NCBI RefSeq assembly: GCF_018069625.1
Contig: NZ_CP072941.1
Coordinates: 5,022,001-5,086,000, forward strand
Reading direction: 5' to 3'
DNA from: Streptomyces yatensis
GTDB lineage: Bacteria; Actinomycetota; Actinomycetes; Streptomycetales; Streptomycetaceae
Length of the DNA stretch: 64,000 bases
Positions 15,047-23,773 of this stretch are shown here, one piece after another. Under the pieces are notes generated by a model. The model did no database searches, was not told where the DNA came from, and worked only from the letters and a program-made list of their open reading frames with translations. Both the position numbers and the translations under genes were made by a program. The stretch's first letter is position 1. Each line of letters opens with the position of its first letter.

Positions 15047-15250
15047 GTGAGCGGTAACTGGACCTGGGACTACGACCTCGATGCCGAGCATGTCGGAGGC
15101 GGCCTGCCCCACGAAGTCATGGCCGAGGTAGAGCGCCTCGCTGAGCAGCTGACGGTCATGGGCCGCGACGCGGTCGACGTCGGTCGCGGAAACCCGCACG
15201 GCGGAGGTCTGCGGGCACAGGACATTTTCGGCTCGTGGCCACCGCAGTAG
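15047..15250 (+). pseudogene. Truncated RelE-like toxin gene, copy 2
   Basis: A GTG start at 15047 gives 67 residues (SGNWTWDYDLDAEHVGGGL, then RLAEQLTVMGRDAVDVGRGN, ending DIFGSWPPQ). It keeps the N-terminal two thirds, including the segment deleted in copy 1, but diverges after DIFG, where copy 1 still encodes GFFMFMAVER. The C-terminal catalytic strand is therefore lost. No antitoxin gene precedes it. It could be expressed but is unlikely to work. Confidence 0.6.
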
Positions 15251-15296
15251 GCGGCGCTCGGCCGACAACGCCCTGTACACATCGACAGGCATGGCG

Positions 15297-15482
15297 GTCA
15301 GTCAGCAGCTCGGTCGTGTCCCAGGCCGGAAGGCGACAGTCGCCACCGGCCCCGTCGATGCGGATCACGGCATGAGGTGGACGGCGCCGCACTTTTGCTA
15401 CTCGGCGATCTCGGCGAAGGACAGCCGGACGAGGGACAGCCGGGCATGGTCGTGGAAGGCGGGTTCTGACAGGCCGGGGCCG
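15297..15482 (-). pseudogene. Fragment of a second repSA gene
   Basis: Plus-strand bases here align by eye with 963-1145 inside repSA (GTCAGTCAGCAGCTCG, CGTCGATGCGGATCACGGCATG, GGACAGCC and so on). On the minus strand it encodes AVIRIDGxGGD and LPAWDTTELLTD in broken frames. A one-base loss destroys the HFH metal motif (VHLMP remains). It proves that another pSAM2-like element once occupied this region. The remaining bases from 14950 to 15529 show no other gene. Confidence 0.75.
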
Positions 15483-15529
15483 GCGTGCAGGTCATGCCGG
15501 TGTCCCGCCGTCAGTCCGGAGGCCTGCCC

Positions 15530-16084
15530 TCAGTTGGACTCCCTGGGCTCATGCGATTTGTCGCGAAAACAGTCGGAGACGACCGTCACCGCAATCAATG
15601 ACGTCTTGTCAGGATGCCTGCGCTGATCGAGTAGTCGGATGTCTGCGGAGAAGTGGTCCCGAGTAGAGTTCGCGACGATCTGCGGTGTCTTCGCGGGACT
15701 TCCGTCGGGCCCGTCTTTGACGATCTTCCAGTCGTGTTGGGGAAGCTCCGTGCGCAGCCGCTCAAAACTGCGGGACAGATCATCAAACGGCACGTCATAG
15801 ACGCTCCAGGGATGGTGCATGCGCTGCACTCCCGCGTCATCAGGGTATTTCGAGCACGGTAGCGCCCCCGGACCAGGCTCGGTGACCTTCGCCTTCTTCA
15901 GGTCAATGATGTCCAGAATCATACTGGACATTTTCTCCGTCTTCTTTTCCATAGTGCCGACATCACGGACATCCACTGTGTCCGCAGGTTTTTTGTCGCC
16001 CATCTGGGAACACCCCGCAATAAAGGTAAGGATCGGAATCACGAAGAGCACCGACCAAACTTTCCCAGAAGTCAATTTAATCAT
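15530..16084 (-). CDS. Lipoprotein of the DUF1023-hydrolase operon
   Basis: A 184-residue protein. The N-terminus MIKLTSGKVWSVLFVIPILTF ends in a lipobox IAGC (Cys about residue 25), so it should be lipid-anchored on the outer membrane face. A charged mature region with two further cysteines (PCSKYPDDAG, SDCF) and a repeated-looking DVPFDDLSRSFERLRTELP follow. The start overlaps the stop of the upstream hydrolase gene by eight bases (ATGATTAA), so the two are coupled. Lower G/C than the core suggests acquisition. No family name is recognised. Confidence 0.75.
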   Translation of the reverse strand: MIKLTSGKVWSVLFVIPILTFIAGCSQMGDKKPADTVDVRDVGTMEKKTEKMSSMILDIIDLKKAKVTEPGPGALPCSKYPDDAGVQRMHHPWSVYDVPFDDLSRSFERLRTELPQHDWKIVKDGPDGSPAKTPQIVANSTRDHFSADIRLLDQRRHPDKTSLIAVTVVSDCFRDKSHEPRESN

Positions 16085-17936
16085 ATTGAACCCTGTCGTA
16101 GCTGCCGGTGATCACTGCGGCCTGATTCCACAGCGCAGTGGTTTCATCATCCCAGTAGTCACCATGGCCCTCGACACCTGATGTCACTCGGTGGGCGCCG
16201 AACTCGGGGTCGGTGGGAATGTTCCCGTCACCACCGAGCCCAACCTTCCGCCCCCCTTCCCGGACCCACCAGTCATCTCCCCCAATACCGCCGGCCTTCA
16301 TGGCCCAGACATGGTCGCTCCCGATGCCGAGGTCGGACGCGTGCCCCACCTGCATGCCGGGGCTGCCCGCCGCGAAGATGTCGTCAACGGGCAAGGCACC
16401 GCCATGAGGGTCGTAGGAGGTATGGGACTTGCTGGCATCACCGATGACCGTGCTGCCGTAACTGTGCCCAATGAGGGTCGTATGGCCATGGTTGCCGGCC
16501 GCCGCCTCATGCGCCGCCCGATTGCCGTCGAGGAACTGACGGAGATGGGGCGCCGCAGCAGCCGCGTATTTGTCGTGCCGTGCGTCCGGAATGGCGTCCG
16601 GGGCGTCATACCCCAACCAGGTGATTGTGGAGACCTTGGAGTTGGGATCCAGTTTATTGCTCTCCGCCCAGAGCCTTTCCCCGCGGTCGAGATCTCCGCC
16701 GATACTGCCGATGTGCGTCTTGGTGCCCGGCACATACACCGCAGTGTGATCGGCGGTGTCCGGGTTTCCGGTGGCCATGATGACGCGACCGTCGTTCTTC
16801 TCCGGATCGAAACCGAGTAGATACGCCTCGGGTATGTGTTTCTTTCCGCCGGTCTCGTCAAAACGCTTCTGGATCGCCTCCATGCCATCCAGAGCGGCGT
16901 TCAGATGGTCCCTGCGGTCGTTGTACTTGTAGTACCACTTCGCGTATTCATCGGTGAAGACCTGGACCGGATAACCTCCGCTGCCCGGAATCGTCTTGTA
17001 TTTGACCAGAGGTTCCTCGGGGATGCTCTTCAACTCCTCCTGGTACTTGGCATGCATCACGTCCAGATGGGTGCGGTTGGCCTCGTCCCGGACGGCGGCG
17101 GGCAAGCCGTTCATGCCGCCCACAGCCTTCGGGTGGAGGGCGATATAGGCGTCCTTCTCGTCCTGGGACAGGCCTTTCCACCATTCTGCGTTTTCCTTGG
17201 GGCTGCCGTCCCCCGGCGGATTCTTGATGTGATCCAGGTAGTCCTTGGCGCCCGACCTGACCCCGCCGGTGTCCCTGTCCGTGTCGATCCAGTCCTTGTC
17301 AGAGACGTTCAGATCATCGTCGGCCTTCAACTTGAGCAGCTTCGGCGCCCACCGCTCGTCGGCCTCGGTCGCCTCCTGGACAGCCTGGGCGATCCGGTCG
17401 GCGTATTCGATCGCCCGGCTGAAGTACGGGTTCGGGTGCTGATTCCCGGCTTGCCGGTCCAGGGCGTCGGCGATGTCATTCGCGTCTTTGCCCGGGTCTA
17501 TGGGGGCACCGGACTCGTGTGCCCTGGCACTGCCGGTGACCTTGCCGCCCTTGGGGGTCTTGCCGTCGACCTCGTCGCCACCGGGCGGATAGCTCACCGA
17601 GCCGTCCGCGTTCACCGTCAGCTTCTCCGCCTGGGCGTCCTCGATTGTCGCGTCCAGCTTCTTCTTCGCCGCTCGCAGATCGAAAGCCAGCGCGTTCAGA
17701 GCGGTGCTGACCAGGCCGCACTCGACCTCCACGTAGTGGAAGTTCTCCGAGAGGTTCCGTAACTGGTTGTACGCCGCCGTGGCGGCTTCACCCTCCAGGG
17801 ACTCTCGCATCTGGGCGGCGATCCGGCGCTCCAGCGCCTGCCTGGCCCGGCCAGCCATGTCGCTGGTCGTTTGGTAGCCGTCGGCCGCGCCCTCGAACTC
17901 GCTGGGCTTGAGGCCCTTCAGCGTCGCGTAGTCCAC
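16077..17936 (-). CDS. DUF1023-type alpha/beta hydrolase with helical N-terminus
   Basis: A 619-residue protein. Residues 1-110 are helical and resemble the WXG/ESX-like N-termini of actinobacterial secreted effectors. The C-terminal third is an alpha/beta hydrolase. The nucleophile elbow GHSYGS is at 490-495 (Ser492), the preceding TLI strand is at 486-489, and candidate acid and His are in PVDDIFAAGSPG and EGHGDYW. Such proteins are usually preceded by a short gene and followed by a lipoprotein, as here. The GTG start at 17936 lies eight bases after the stop of the small upstream gene. It could act as an exported lipase/esterase-type effector. The substrate is unknown. Confidence 0.75.
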   Translation of the reverse strand: MDYATLKGLKPSEFEGAADGYQTTSDMAGRARQALERRIAAQMRESLEGEAATAAYNQLRNLSENFHYVEVECGLVSTALNALAFDLRAAKKKLDATIEDAQAEKLTVNADGSVSYPPGGDEVDGKTPKGGKVTGSARAHESGAPIDPGKDANDIADALDRQAGNQHPNPYFSRAIEYADRIAQAVQEATEADERWAPKLLKLKADDDLNVSDKDWIDTDRDTGGVRSGAKDYLDHIKNPPGDGSPKENAEWWKGLSQDEKDAYIALHPKAVGGMNGLPAAVRDEANRTHLDVMHAKYQEELKSIPEEPLVKYKTIPGSGGYPVQVFTDEYAKWYYKYNDRRDHLNAALDGMEAIQKRFDETGGKKHIPEAYLLGFDPEKNDGRVIMATGNPDTADHTAVYVPGTKTHIGSIGGDLDRGERLWAESNKLDPNSKVSTITWLGYDAPDAIPDARHDKYAAAAAPHLRQFLDGNRAAHEAAAGNHGHTTLIGHSYGSTVIGDASKSHTSYDPHGGALPVDDIFAAGSPGMQVGHASDLGIGSDHVWAMKAGGIGGDDWWVREGGRKVGLGGDGNIPTDPEFGAHRVTSGVEGHGDYWDDETTALWNQAAVITGSYDRVQYD

Positions 17937-17944
17937 CGTTCAGG

Positions 17945-18127
17945 TCACCGACCCTTGTCCTGGCTGCCGGCGCCGGTGGTTGTCGCATTCTCCACGTTGC
18001 TCAGCAAGGCGACCAATTCGCTTCCGGTGTGCCGCGTCCTCCGGTCCGACTTCACTCCGCCGGATTCCCCCGCGCCCCACGGCTTCCCCGTCACACCGCC
18101 GAGTTGACTACATGTGATGCCAACCAT
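17945..18127 (-). CDS. Small protein upstream of the DUF1023 hydrolase
   Basis: A 60-residue frame from the ATG at 18127 (MVGITCSQLGGVTGKPWG), preceded by GGGGAAGGC. It ends LLSNVENATTTGAGSQDKGR and stops eight bases before the hydrolase start. Homologous operons normally have a longer helical partner (about 100 residues) at this place, so this may be a shortened version. No motif gives a function. Confidence 0.5.
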   Translation of the reverse strand: MVGITCSQLGGVTGKPWGAGESGGVKSDRRTRHTGSELVALLSNVENATTTGAGSQDKGR

Positions 18128-18225
18128 GCCTTCCCCCCGTGCACGTTCGTATCCGCTATGTGCTGATGCCACACTACAAAATGTGTTCCGGTCGGTACGG
18201 ACGGCCACTCACTGTCAGACAGGGC

Positions 18226-18400
18226 AAGCCGCGAGATGGGCCAGGCCGTGGAGCGGATCACCACCGCCTACGAAGCCGCCGGATACACCGTCGAGCGGGA
18301 CCGTCTGACTCCCACCCAGCCGCAGCGATTCGCGACACCTTTGCCGACTGGCAGCAGCAACTGCTCTGAACGGTGCTCCGCCACCACCATGGTCACTCGG
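18226..18400 (+). pseudogene. Decayed AbiEii-like nucleotidyltransferase, copy 2
   Basis: Closely similar to 13417-13600 (SREMGQAVERITTAYEAAGYT, then WQQQLL where copy 1 has the same bases in another frame). The whole N-terminal half with the GG nucleotidyltransferase motif is missing. The two copies also share the same unusual ending CTGAACxGTGCTCCGCCACCA, so they descend from an already shortened ancestor. The rest of the 18128-18581 gap contains nothing recognisable. Confidence 0.6.
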
Positions 18401-18581
18401 CCACACCAAGCGCCGTCGCGGCCAGGGGTCGGCAGACCGGCCGGCGGTCGGCGCTGTCGTCACCGCCGCTGTGGCCGCACCCGCACCTCTCGGAAATCTT
18501 CCGGGCAGGCGGCCGGCCCCCTCACACAGCAGCAGCCGCGCCACGGGGGCTGTGCGCAAGGGGGACAGCGGGAGAAACCGC

Positions 18582-19331
18582 TCAGTGCGGCAGGCGCCAG
18601 GTGTGGACGTGCTCCCAGGTAAGGGTCTGCCACCAGCGGCCCGACCAGTCGTCGCTGCGGGTGCGGTAGAGGGTGACCGTGTTGCCGGGGAAGCTCTTGG
18701 GGAACGGCACCGGCAGTCCTCTGACGTACTCCTCGACCTCTTCGGACAGGTCGGGGCGTACGTACATGTCGTGTGACACCAGCGAGAGATGAGCCCGGAA
18801 GGTGTCCGCGTCGAATTGGTGACCCATGGGGTTCGGTGCCGGAATCTCCAGCGGTACGACGGCCTGGTCGACCCGGGCGGCCAGGTCCGTGAACGCCGCG
18901 TTCGGGGTGACGCCGTCGGCGAGGTGATGGACGTCGTAGACCAGGCCCACCCCCTGCCGCCGGACGCCCGCGTTGTGAACGGTGATGGGCGACGCTCCGG
19001 CCAGTCCCCGTGTGACCGCGGCGACGATCTCCTCGGCCGGCGCCACGATGTGCCGACTGCCGACCAGGGTCGCGTGGGGCGGGAACGCACCGGCCGAGAC
19101 GATCCCGTACTGCGCCCGCAACTGTGAGGTCACGGCCGTGACGGCTGCGCAGGTCGCGGGGTCGGGGCGAAGGTAGACGCCGTAGCGGTACGGGTCGCCG
19201 GGGGCCTGCGCGAACCGGTCGGTCGGTTCGGCCGCCGTCGCCGTCACCGCCGGGGCTGCGGTCACGGTCGCGGTCGCCGGCACGGCCGGGGCTGCGGTCA
19301 CGGCCGGGGTTGCCATGGGGGTCGGGGGCAT
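18582..19331 (-). CDS. 2H phosphoesterase (2'-5' RNA ligase-like)
   Basis: A 249-residue protein of the 2H superfamily, with the two signature motifs HAT (86-88, in AFPPHATL) and HLS (181-183, in FRAHLSL). Members hydrolyse or ligate cyclic or 2'-5' phosphodiesters of RNA or nucleotides. The first 35 residues are an Ala/Pro/Thr/Val repeat (VTAAPAVPATATVTAAPAVT) with little information, so the true start may be one of several internal ATGs. It follows the sugar-binding lipoprotein gene by two bases and is expected to be co-transcribed with the ABC transporter. That is an unusual pairing of functions. Confidence 0.75.
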   Translation of the reverse strand: MPPTPMATPAVTAAPAVPATATVTAAPAVTATAAEPTDRFAQAPGDPYRYGVYLRPDPATCAAVTAVTSQLRAQYGIVSAGAFPPHATLVGSRHIVAPAEEIVAAVTRGLAGASPITVHNAGVRRQGVGLVYDVHHLADGVTPNAAFTDLAARVDQAVVPLEIPAPNPMGHQFDADTFRAHLSLVSHDMYVRPDLSEEVEEYVRGLPVPFPKSFPGNTVTLYRTRSDDWSGRWWQTLTWEHVHTWRLPH

Positions 19332-19333
19332 GG

Positions 19334-20740
19334 TCACTGTCCGGCCTGCCCTCGGTAGTCCTTGATCTTGGCGGTGGCCGCCTTCTCCGCCGCCCTCAGC
19401 GCGGTGTCGAGGGGGGCCTTGCCGTTGAACGCCTGCTGCATCTCGGGTACGACCACGGCTCGTACGCCGGACATCGCGCCGGTGAGACAGCCGGAGGTGG
19501 CTGTCGTGGGCCGTGTGTCCGCGAACTGCTTGCCGAGCACGGCATAGGGCTGGTTCTTCGCGAGGAACTGCTTCCAGGTGGCGGAGCTGTCGACTTCGGT
19601 GTTGATCGGGGCGTAGCCGGACGCCTTGGCGAACCGTTCCTGTGCCTCGGCGGACGCCAGATAGCTGATCGCCTTCCAACTCGCCACCTGCTCGGCCTTG
19701 CTGTGCCCGGCCTGGTCCACCCACATCGCGGCACCGCCGATCGCCGCACCCGCGTGAGACGGCGAACCCGAGAGGGGGTAGGGCAGCGCGGTGTAGCCGG
19801 TCATCTTCGCCTCCTCGAGGCCACCGATGGCGCCGCTGGAGTTGAACATCATGGCGGTCTTGCCCGCGGTGAAAGCGGACAGGGCGGCGTTGCCGTCGAC
19901 ACCGGTGTTGAGCGCGGCGCCATCGGTGTAGAGCTCGGCCATGGTGCCGATCGCCTTGCGCTGAGGCCCGCCGGTCAGCGACAGCGCCGTGGCCCCGTCA
20001 CCCTTGCGGCCGTTGTCGGGCGTGCAGTAGGAGGCCCCGGCCGCGGCGGTGAGTTGCTCGAACCACCAGCCGTCCAGGGGCATGTCGATGCCCTTGACGC
20101 CGGGTACCCGGGCGTGGATCTTGCGGGCCGCGGCGGCCACGCCCTCCAGGGTGCCGAGCGACGAGCGGTCGACGCCTGCCCGGTCCAGCAGCTCGTCGTT
20201 GACGTACAGCAGGGGCATGGACGTGTTGAGTGGTACGGCGAGCAGCTCGCCGTCGGCCGTGTAGTAGTCGCGCGCGGCGGGGCGGAGCCGGTCGAGGTCC
20301 AGGTCCTTGGGGTTCGCGGCCGCCATGTCCTGGGCGGAGACGGTCTGGTGCGCGTCGCGCAGATAGCCGGTGGTGATGTCGTTCGAGACCATGATGCTCG
20401 GCGTGCCGCCGTCGCGGATCGCGGAGGTGTACTTGGCGATGGCGTCGGCGTAACTGCCCTGGAACGAGGACTTGACCACGATCTTTCCGCTGTTGGCCTT
20501 GTTGAAGGCGTCGATCTCCTTCTGGAACGCCTTGCCGGCCGGTCCGCCGAGCCCGTGCCACAGGGTCACGGTCACCGGTCCCTTCGCCGCGCCCAGCGCC
20601 GACGGTCCGGGCGCGGCTCCGGTGGCCTCCTCACCGGAGCCGCCGCAGGCGGTGAGGGTCGTCACGGTGACCGTCGTGAGCAATGCGGCCAGGACAGGCA
20701 ATCGTCCGGGGCGGGAGGAGCGGGAGGAGCGTGAGGACAT
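19334..20740 (-). CDS. ABC transporter sugar-binding lipoprotein (family 1)
   Basis: A 468-residue extracellular solute-binding protein. The signal peptide ends in the lipobox TLTACGG (Cys about 32), and the mature protein starts GPVTVTLWHGLGGPAGKAF, typical of carbohydrate family 1 binders. Further matches are SIMVSNDITTGYL and FNSSGAIGG. It captures an unknown sugar or glycerol-phosphate-like ligand and delivers it to the two permeases encoded upstream on the same strand. As in many Streptomyces sugar systems no ATPase gene is adjacent, so a shared MsiK-type ATPase may be used. Control by the LacI regulator upstream is likely. Confidence 0.85.
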   Translation of the reverse strand: MSSRSSRSSRPGRLPVLAALLTTVTVTTLTACGGSGEEATGAAPGPSALGAAKGPVTVTLWHGLGGPAGKAFQKEIDAFNKANSGKIVVKSSFQGSYADAIAKYTSAIRDGGTPSIMVSNDITTGYLRDAHQTVSAQDMAAANPKDLDLDRLRPAARDYYTADGELLAVPLNTSMPLLYVNDELLDRAGVDRSSLGTLEGVAAAARKIHARVPGVKGIDMPLDGWWFEQLTAAAGASYCTPDNGRKGDGATALSLTGGPQRKAIGTMAELYTDGAALNTGVDGNAALSAFTAGKTAMMFNSSGAIGGLEEAKMTGYTALPYPLSGSPSHAGAAIGGAAMWVDQAGHSKAEQVASWKAISYLASAEAQERFAKASGYAPINTEVDSSATWKQFLAKNQPYAVLGKQFADTRPTTATSGCLTGAMSGVRAVVVPEMQQAFNGKAPLDTALRAAEKAATAKIKDYRGQAGQ

Positions 20741-20843
20741 GGGGGATCGTCTTCCTTTTCTCGGCGCGTCACGGGTGAGCGGTTTTCTCCGCGCGTGCGG
20801 GGGAGCCGTTTTGCCGGCACGTGCGGGTGAGTGGTGGGGGCGT

Positions 20844-21665
20844 CTACGTCGTGACCCGCGAGGCCAGCCCGCGGACCAGGAAGCGCTGCCCGAACAGGAC
20901 CAGCAGCAGGGTCGGCAGCAGAACGAGCAGGGTGCCGGCGTAGATCACCGCAGGTGTGGTGGCCTGGTCGACGACGAGTTGGGCGAGGCCGACCTGGATG
21001 GTGCGCCGCTGAGGCGAGTCGGTGATCAGCAGCGGCCAGAAGTAGCCGTTCCACGCCGACAGGGCGCACCACATCGCCGCCGTGATCAACTGCGGTCGTG
21101 CCATGGGCAGGATGACGTGCACGAGCGCCCGCAGGTCGCCGCAGCCGTCCAGCCGGGCGGCCTCCCAGGTCTCTCTCGGCAGGGCGAGGAACGCCTGGCG
21201 GAGCAGGAAGACCGCGTAGCCCGCGGCCAGATACGGCACGACGATCCCGAGCAGGGTGTCGCGCAGCCCGAGCGCGGTGGCGAGTTCGAAGTTGGGGATG
21301 ACCAGACTCTCGCCAGGGAACGCCAGGGTGGCCAGCACCAGGGCGAAGACGACGCCCCGGCCGCGCCAGCGGGGGAACACGAGCGCGTACGCGGCCAGCG
21401 CGGCCGTGGTCAGCTGGGCGGCCGACTGCAGGACGGTGACGGCCACGCTGACCAGGTACTGGCTGGACAGCGGAGCGGAGTCCAGCGCCGCGCGCACATT
21501 GGCCAGGGTCAGCTGGTCCGGCACCGGGACGAGGCGGCCGGTGGCGACGTCGCCCGACGGGAGCAGGGCGGTGACGACGGTGACGTAGACGGGGAACGTG
21601 ACGACCGCGACCACGATGCAGAGCCACAGCCAGCGCAGTACGGAACCGGCCTGACGGCGTCTCAT
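20844..21665 (-). CDS. Carbohydrate ABC permease, second subunit (MalG-like)
   Basis: A 273-residue membrane protein with about six spans and the EAA loop ETWEAARLDGCGDLRALVHV, then ILPMARPQL near residues 180-205, the contact point for the ATPase. The ATG at 21665 overlaps the stop of the first permease gene (ATGA-type), which indicates coupled synthesis of the two subunits. A 103-base gap with no gene separates it from the sugar-binding lipoprotein. Confidence 0.85.
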   Translation of the reverse strand: MRRRQAGSVLRWLWLCIVVAVVTFPVYVTVVTALLPSGDVATGRLVPVPDQLTLANVRAALDSAPLSSQYLVSVAVTVLQSAAQLTTAALAAYALVFPRWRGRGVVFALVLATLAFPGESLVIPNFELATALGLRDTLLGIVVPYLAAGYAVFLLRQAFLALPRETWEAARLDGCGDLRALVHVILPMARPQLITAAMWCALSAWNGYFWPLLITDSPQRRTIQVGLAQLVVDQATTPAVIYAGTLLVLLPTLLLVLFGQRFLVRGLASRVTT

Positions 21666-22678
21666 GTCCACCTCCGCAGCACCCGGAACTGCAGTGCGGT
21701 GATCGCCAGGACGAGGGCCAGCAGGACCACGGCCAGGGCCGAGGCGGAGCCGACGTGGGGCAGCGCCTCGCCGAACGCACGCTGGTACAGCTCGTACACC
21801 AGCGTCGACGTCGCGTCGGCCGGGCCGCCCCGGGTGAGCACCTGGACTTGGGTGAACACCTGCAGTCCGCTGATGGTCTGGGTGACCAGGAGGAACACCA
21901 GACTCGGCCGCAGCATGGGGATGATCACCGACCGGGCGAGCCGCAGACCCGAGGCGCCGTCCAGCGCCGCCGCCTCGATGACCGACTGGTCGAGCTGGGT
22001 CAGCGCGGCCAGCAGGACGAGGAAGGCGAAACCGAACTCGTACCAGGCGGTGGCGAGCGAGACGCTGATGATGGCCCATGTCGGTGACTGCAGCCATGGC
22101 GGGCCGGTGACGCCCAGGTGGGCCAGCACCTGGTTGAGCGTCCCGACCGCGGGCGCGAACAGCCCCGCGAACACGGCCGCCGCCGCTGCCGCCGAGTAGG
22201 CGAACGGCAGGGACAACAGCACTGACACCACGGCTCGCGGCCTGCCGGCTGCCCGGCGCAGCGGGAGTGCCGCCGCGAGCGCGCCGCCCACGGAGAGCAG
22301 CACGCTCAGCCCGGCGATCGCCCCGGTGGTGAGCAGTGCCCGCCGCATGTCCGGGTCGGAGACCACGTCGACGTAGTGGGCGCCGCCGACGAACCAGGAG
22401 GGGTTACCCAGCAGGTCGGTACCGTACAGGCTCAGTGCGACACCTCGGACGACCGGCCAGTACGCGAAGACGAGCAGCAGCCCGACGCACGGCAGGGCCA
22501 TGAGCGGCGCGGCCAGGGCGCGGGGCCGTGCGGCCGGGGCAGCCGATGAACGCGACCCGCGCCGTATGTACCGACGACGCGGCCCACCGGCTCCGGCCGG
22601 TGCGTGCGACGCGCTCGGTCTGCCCGGTCCGTCCGGTCCGCGCGGTCCACCGCGTCGAAGTGGAACGTTCCCAATCAT
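21662..22678 (-). CDS. Carbohydrate ABC permease, first subunit (MalF-like)
   Basis: An inner-membrane permease with six predicted spans (first span MALPCVGLLLVFAYWPVV). The EAA loop is VIEAAALDGASGLRLARSV, then IIPMLRPSL. The start is uncertain. The frame is open from a TTG at 22732, ATG occurs at 22678 and at 22501, and the LacI-type operators at 22660-22694 overlap the first possibilities. The ATG at 22678 is used here (338 residues), but the region from 22678 to about 22560 encodes a Gly/Pro/Arg-rich stretch that may be untranslated. Confidence 0.75.
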   Translation of the reverse strand: MIGNVPLRRGGPRGPDGPGRPSASHAPAGAGGPRRRYIRRGSRSSAAPAARPRALAAPLMALPCVGLLLVFAYWPVVRGVALSLYGTDLLGNPSWFVGGAHYVDVVSDPDMRRALLTTGAIAGLSVLLSVGGALAAALPLRRAAGRPRAVVSVLLSLPFAYSAAAAAAVFAGLFAPAVGTLNQVLAHLGVTGPPWLQSPTWAIISVSLATAWYEFGFAFLVLLAALTQLDQSVIEAAALDGASGLRLARSVIIPMLRPSLVFLLVTQTISGLQVFTQVQVLTRGGPADATSTLVYELYQRAFGEALPHVGSASALAVVLLALVLAITALQFRVLRRWT

Positions 22679-22694
22679 GAGTGGAACGTTCCCA
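22660..22694. promoter_or_regulatory. Two LacI-type operators in front of the sugar ABC operon
   Basis: GTGGAACGTTCCCA occurs twice (22660-22673 and 22681-22694). It is centred on AACGTT and its centres are 21 bp apart, about two helical turns. The same sequence in inverse orientation is at 24376-24390 before the HAD gene. AACGTT-centred palindromes are typical of LacI-family sites, and the lacI-type gene lies next door. Confidence 0.7.
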
Positions 22695-22759
22695 CTTCCA
22701 GTCGGACCCCAAAGGACCCGCAAGGTGAACAATCTGCAAACCCCGCCGCCGGCACCCGA

Positions 22760-23773
22760 TCAGGCCGCGGGCGGTGCCGTCGTCCGCCCGACGACCAGCG
22801 CACCCGGCAGCGCCCGGTGATGGTCGGGAGGCTGCTCACCGTCGAGCAACTGCACCAGGGCGTCCACGGCTCCGCCGCCGATCAGGTCGATGGGCTGACG
22901 CCAGTGCGTCAGACCGATCAGGGACGTCGTCAGATCGCCGATGCCGTCGTAGCCGGTGACGGACAGCTGCTCCGGCACGGCGGCCCCCCGGAGTCGAAGC
23001 TGTTCCAGCAGGGCGAGCGCATGGCGATCGCTGGGTGCCATCACCGCGGTGATCCCGGGATGCCGCAGCACCTCGGTCGCCCAGGCGCCTGCCGTCTCCC
23101 GGTGCGAACCGGGAATCTCCAGCACATGCGCGCCCCGCTCCCGCAACCGGCGGGCCATGGCCGCCGTCCGGGGCCCCAGCGTCACGGAGTGGCTCGTCGG
23201 TACGGTGACCACCGCGACCTCGCGGTGCCCGAGCCCGACGAGGTGGTCCGCCAGCGCGACGCCGCCCTCGTCCTCGTCGCAGTAGACGCTGGTGATGCTG
23301 GGATGGGTCTCCGGGCGTCCCGCCACCACCGTCGGCAGCCGCTCGGCGAAGGGCAGGATCCGCTCGCTCGGCAACAGCCCGCTGCACACGATCAGCGCCT
23401 CGACCCGCAGCATGGCGAGAGTCTCCAGGGCCCGGTACTCGTCGTCCTCCTCGAACCGGCCGGACCCGGTCGCGGTGACCACCCGGTAACCGTGGAAGGC
23501 CGCGCGCTCCTGCATCGCGGTGAGCAGGTGGCCGTAGAAGGGCGTCGCGGCGTCCCGTACGAACGCCCCGACGGTGTACGTGCGGTGGGCCACCATGGCC
23601 CGCGCCGACGCGTTGACGACGTAGCCCAGCTCCTGCGCGGCCCGGAGGACCCGCTGCCGGGTCTCCTCCCCCACACTGCCGCGCCCCGAGACGACGCGGG
23701 ACACCACCGACTTGGACACCCCGGCCCGCCCGGCCACGTCTATGATCGTCGGGTTGCGCGGCCGGTCAGTCAT
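22760..23773 (-). CDS. LacI-family transcriptional repressor of the sugar ABC operon
   Basis: A 337-residue LacI-type repressor. The helix-turn-helix starts NPTIIDVAGRAGVSKSVVSR (8-27) with the hinge RVLRAAQELGYVVNASARAM. The periplasmic-binding-like sensor domain follows, ending in LPGALVVGRTTA. It should bind the operators TGGGAACGTTCCAC at 22660-22694 and 24376-24390 and release them when the transported sugar or a derivative is present. The ATG at 23773 overlaps the stop of the HAD gene by eight bases, so regulator and phosphatase form one transcript that is itself under an operator. Confidence 0.85.
   Translation of the reverse strand: MTDRPRNPTIIDVAGRAGVSKSVVSRVVSGRGSVGEETRQRVLRAAQELGYVVNASARAMVAHRTYTVGAFVRDAATPFYGHLLTAMQERAAFHGYRVVTATGSGRFEEDDEYRALETLAMLRVEALIVCSGLLPSERILPFAERLPTVVAGRPETHPSITSVYCDEDEGGVALADHLVGLGHREVAVVTVPTSHSVTLGPRTAAMARRLRERGAHVLEIPGSHRETAGAWATEVLRHPGITAVMAPSDRHALALLEQLRLRGAAVPEQLSVTGYDGIGDLTTSLIGLTHWRQPIDLIGGGAVDALVQLLDGEQPPDHHRALPGALVVGRTTAPPAA

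Noticed and set aside
19310..20734. A 474-residue plus-strand frame
   Set aside because: It is the complement of the sugar-binding lipoprotein gene, a typical G/C-rich shadow frame with no recognisable domain.
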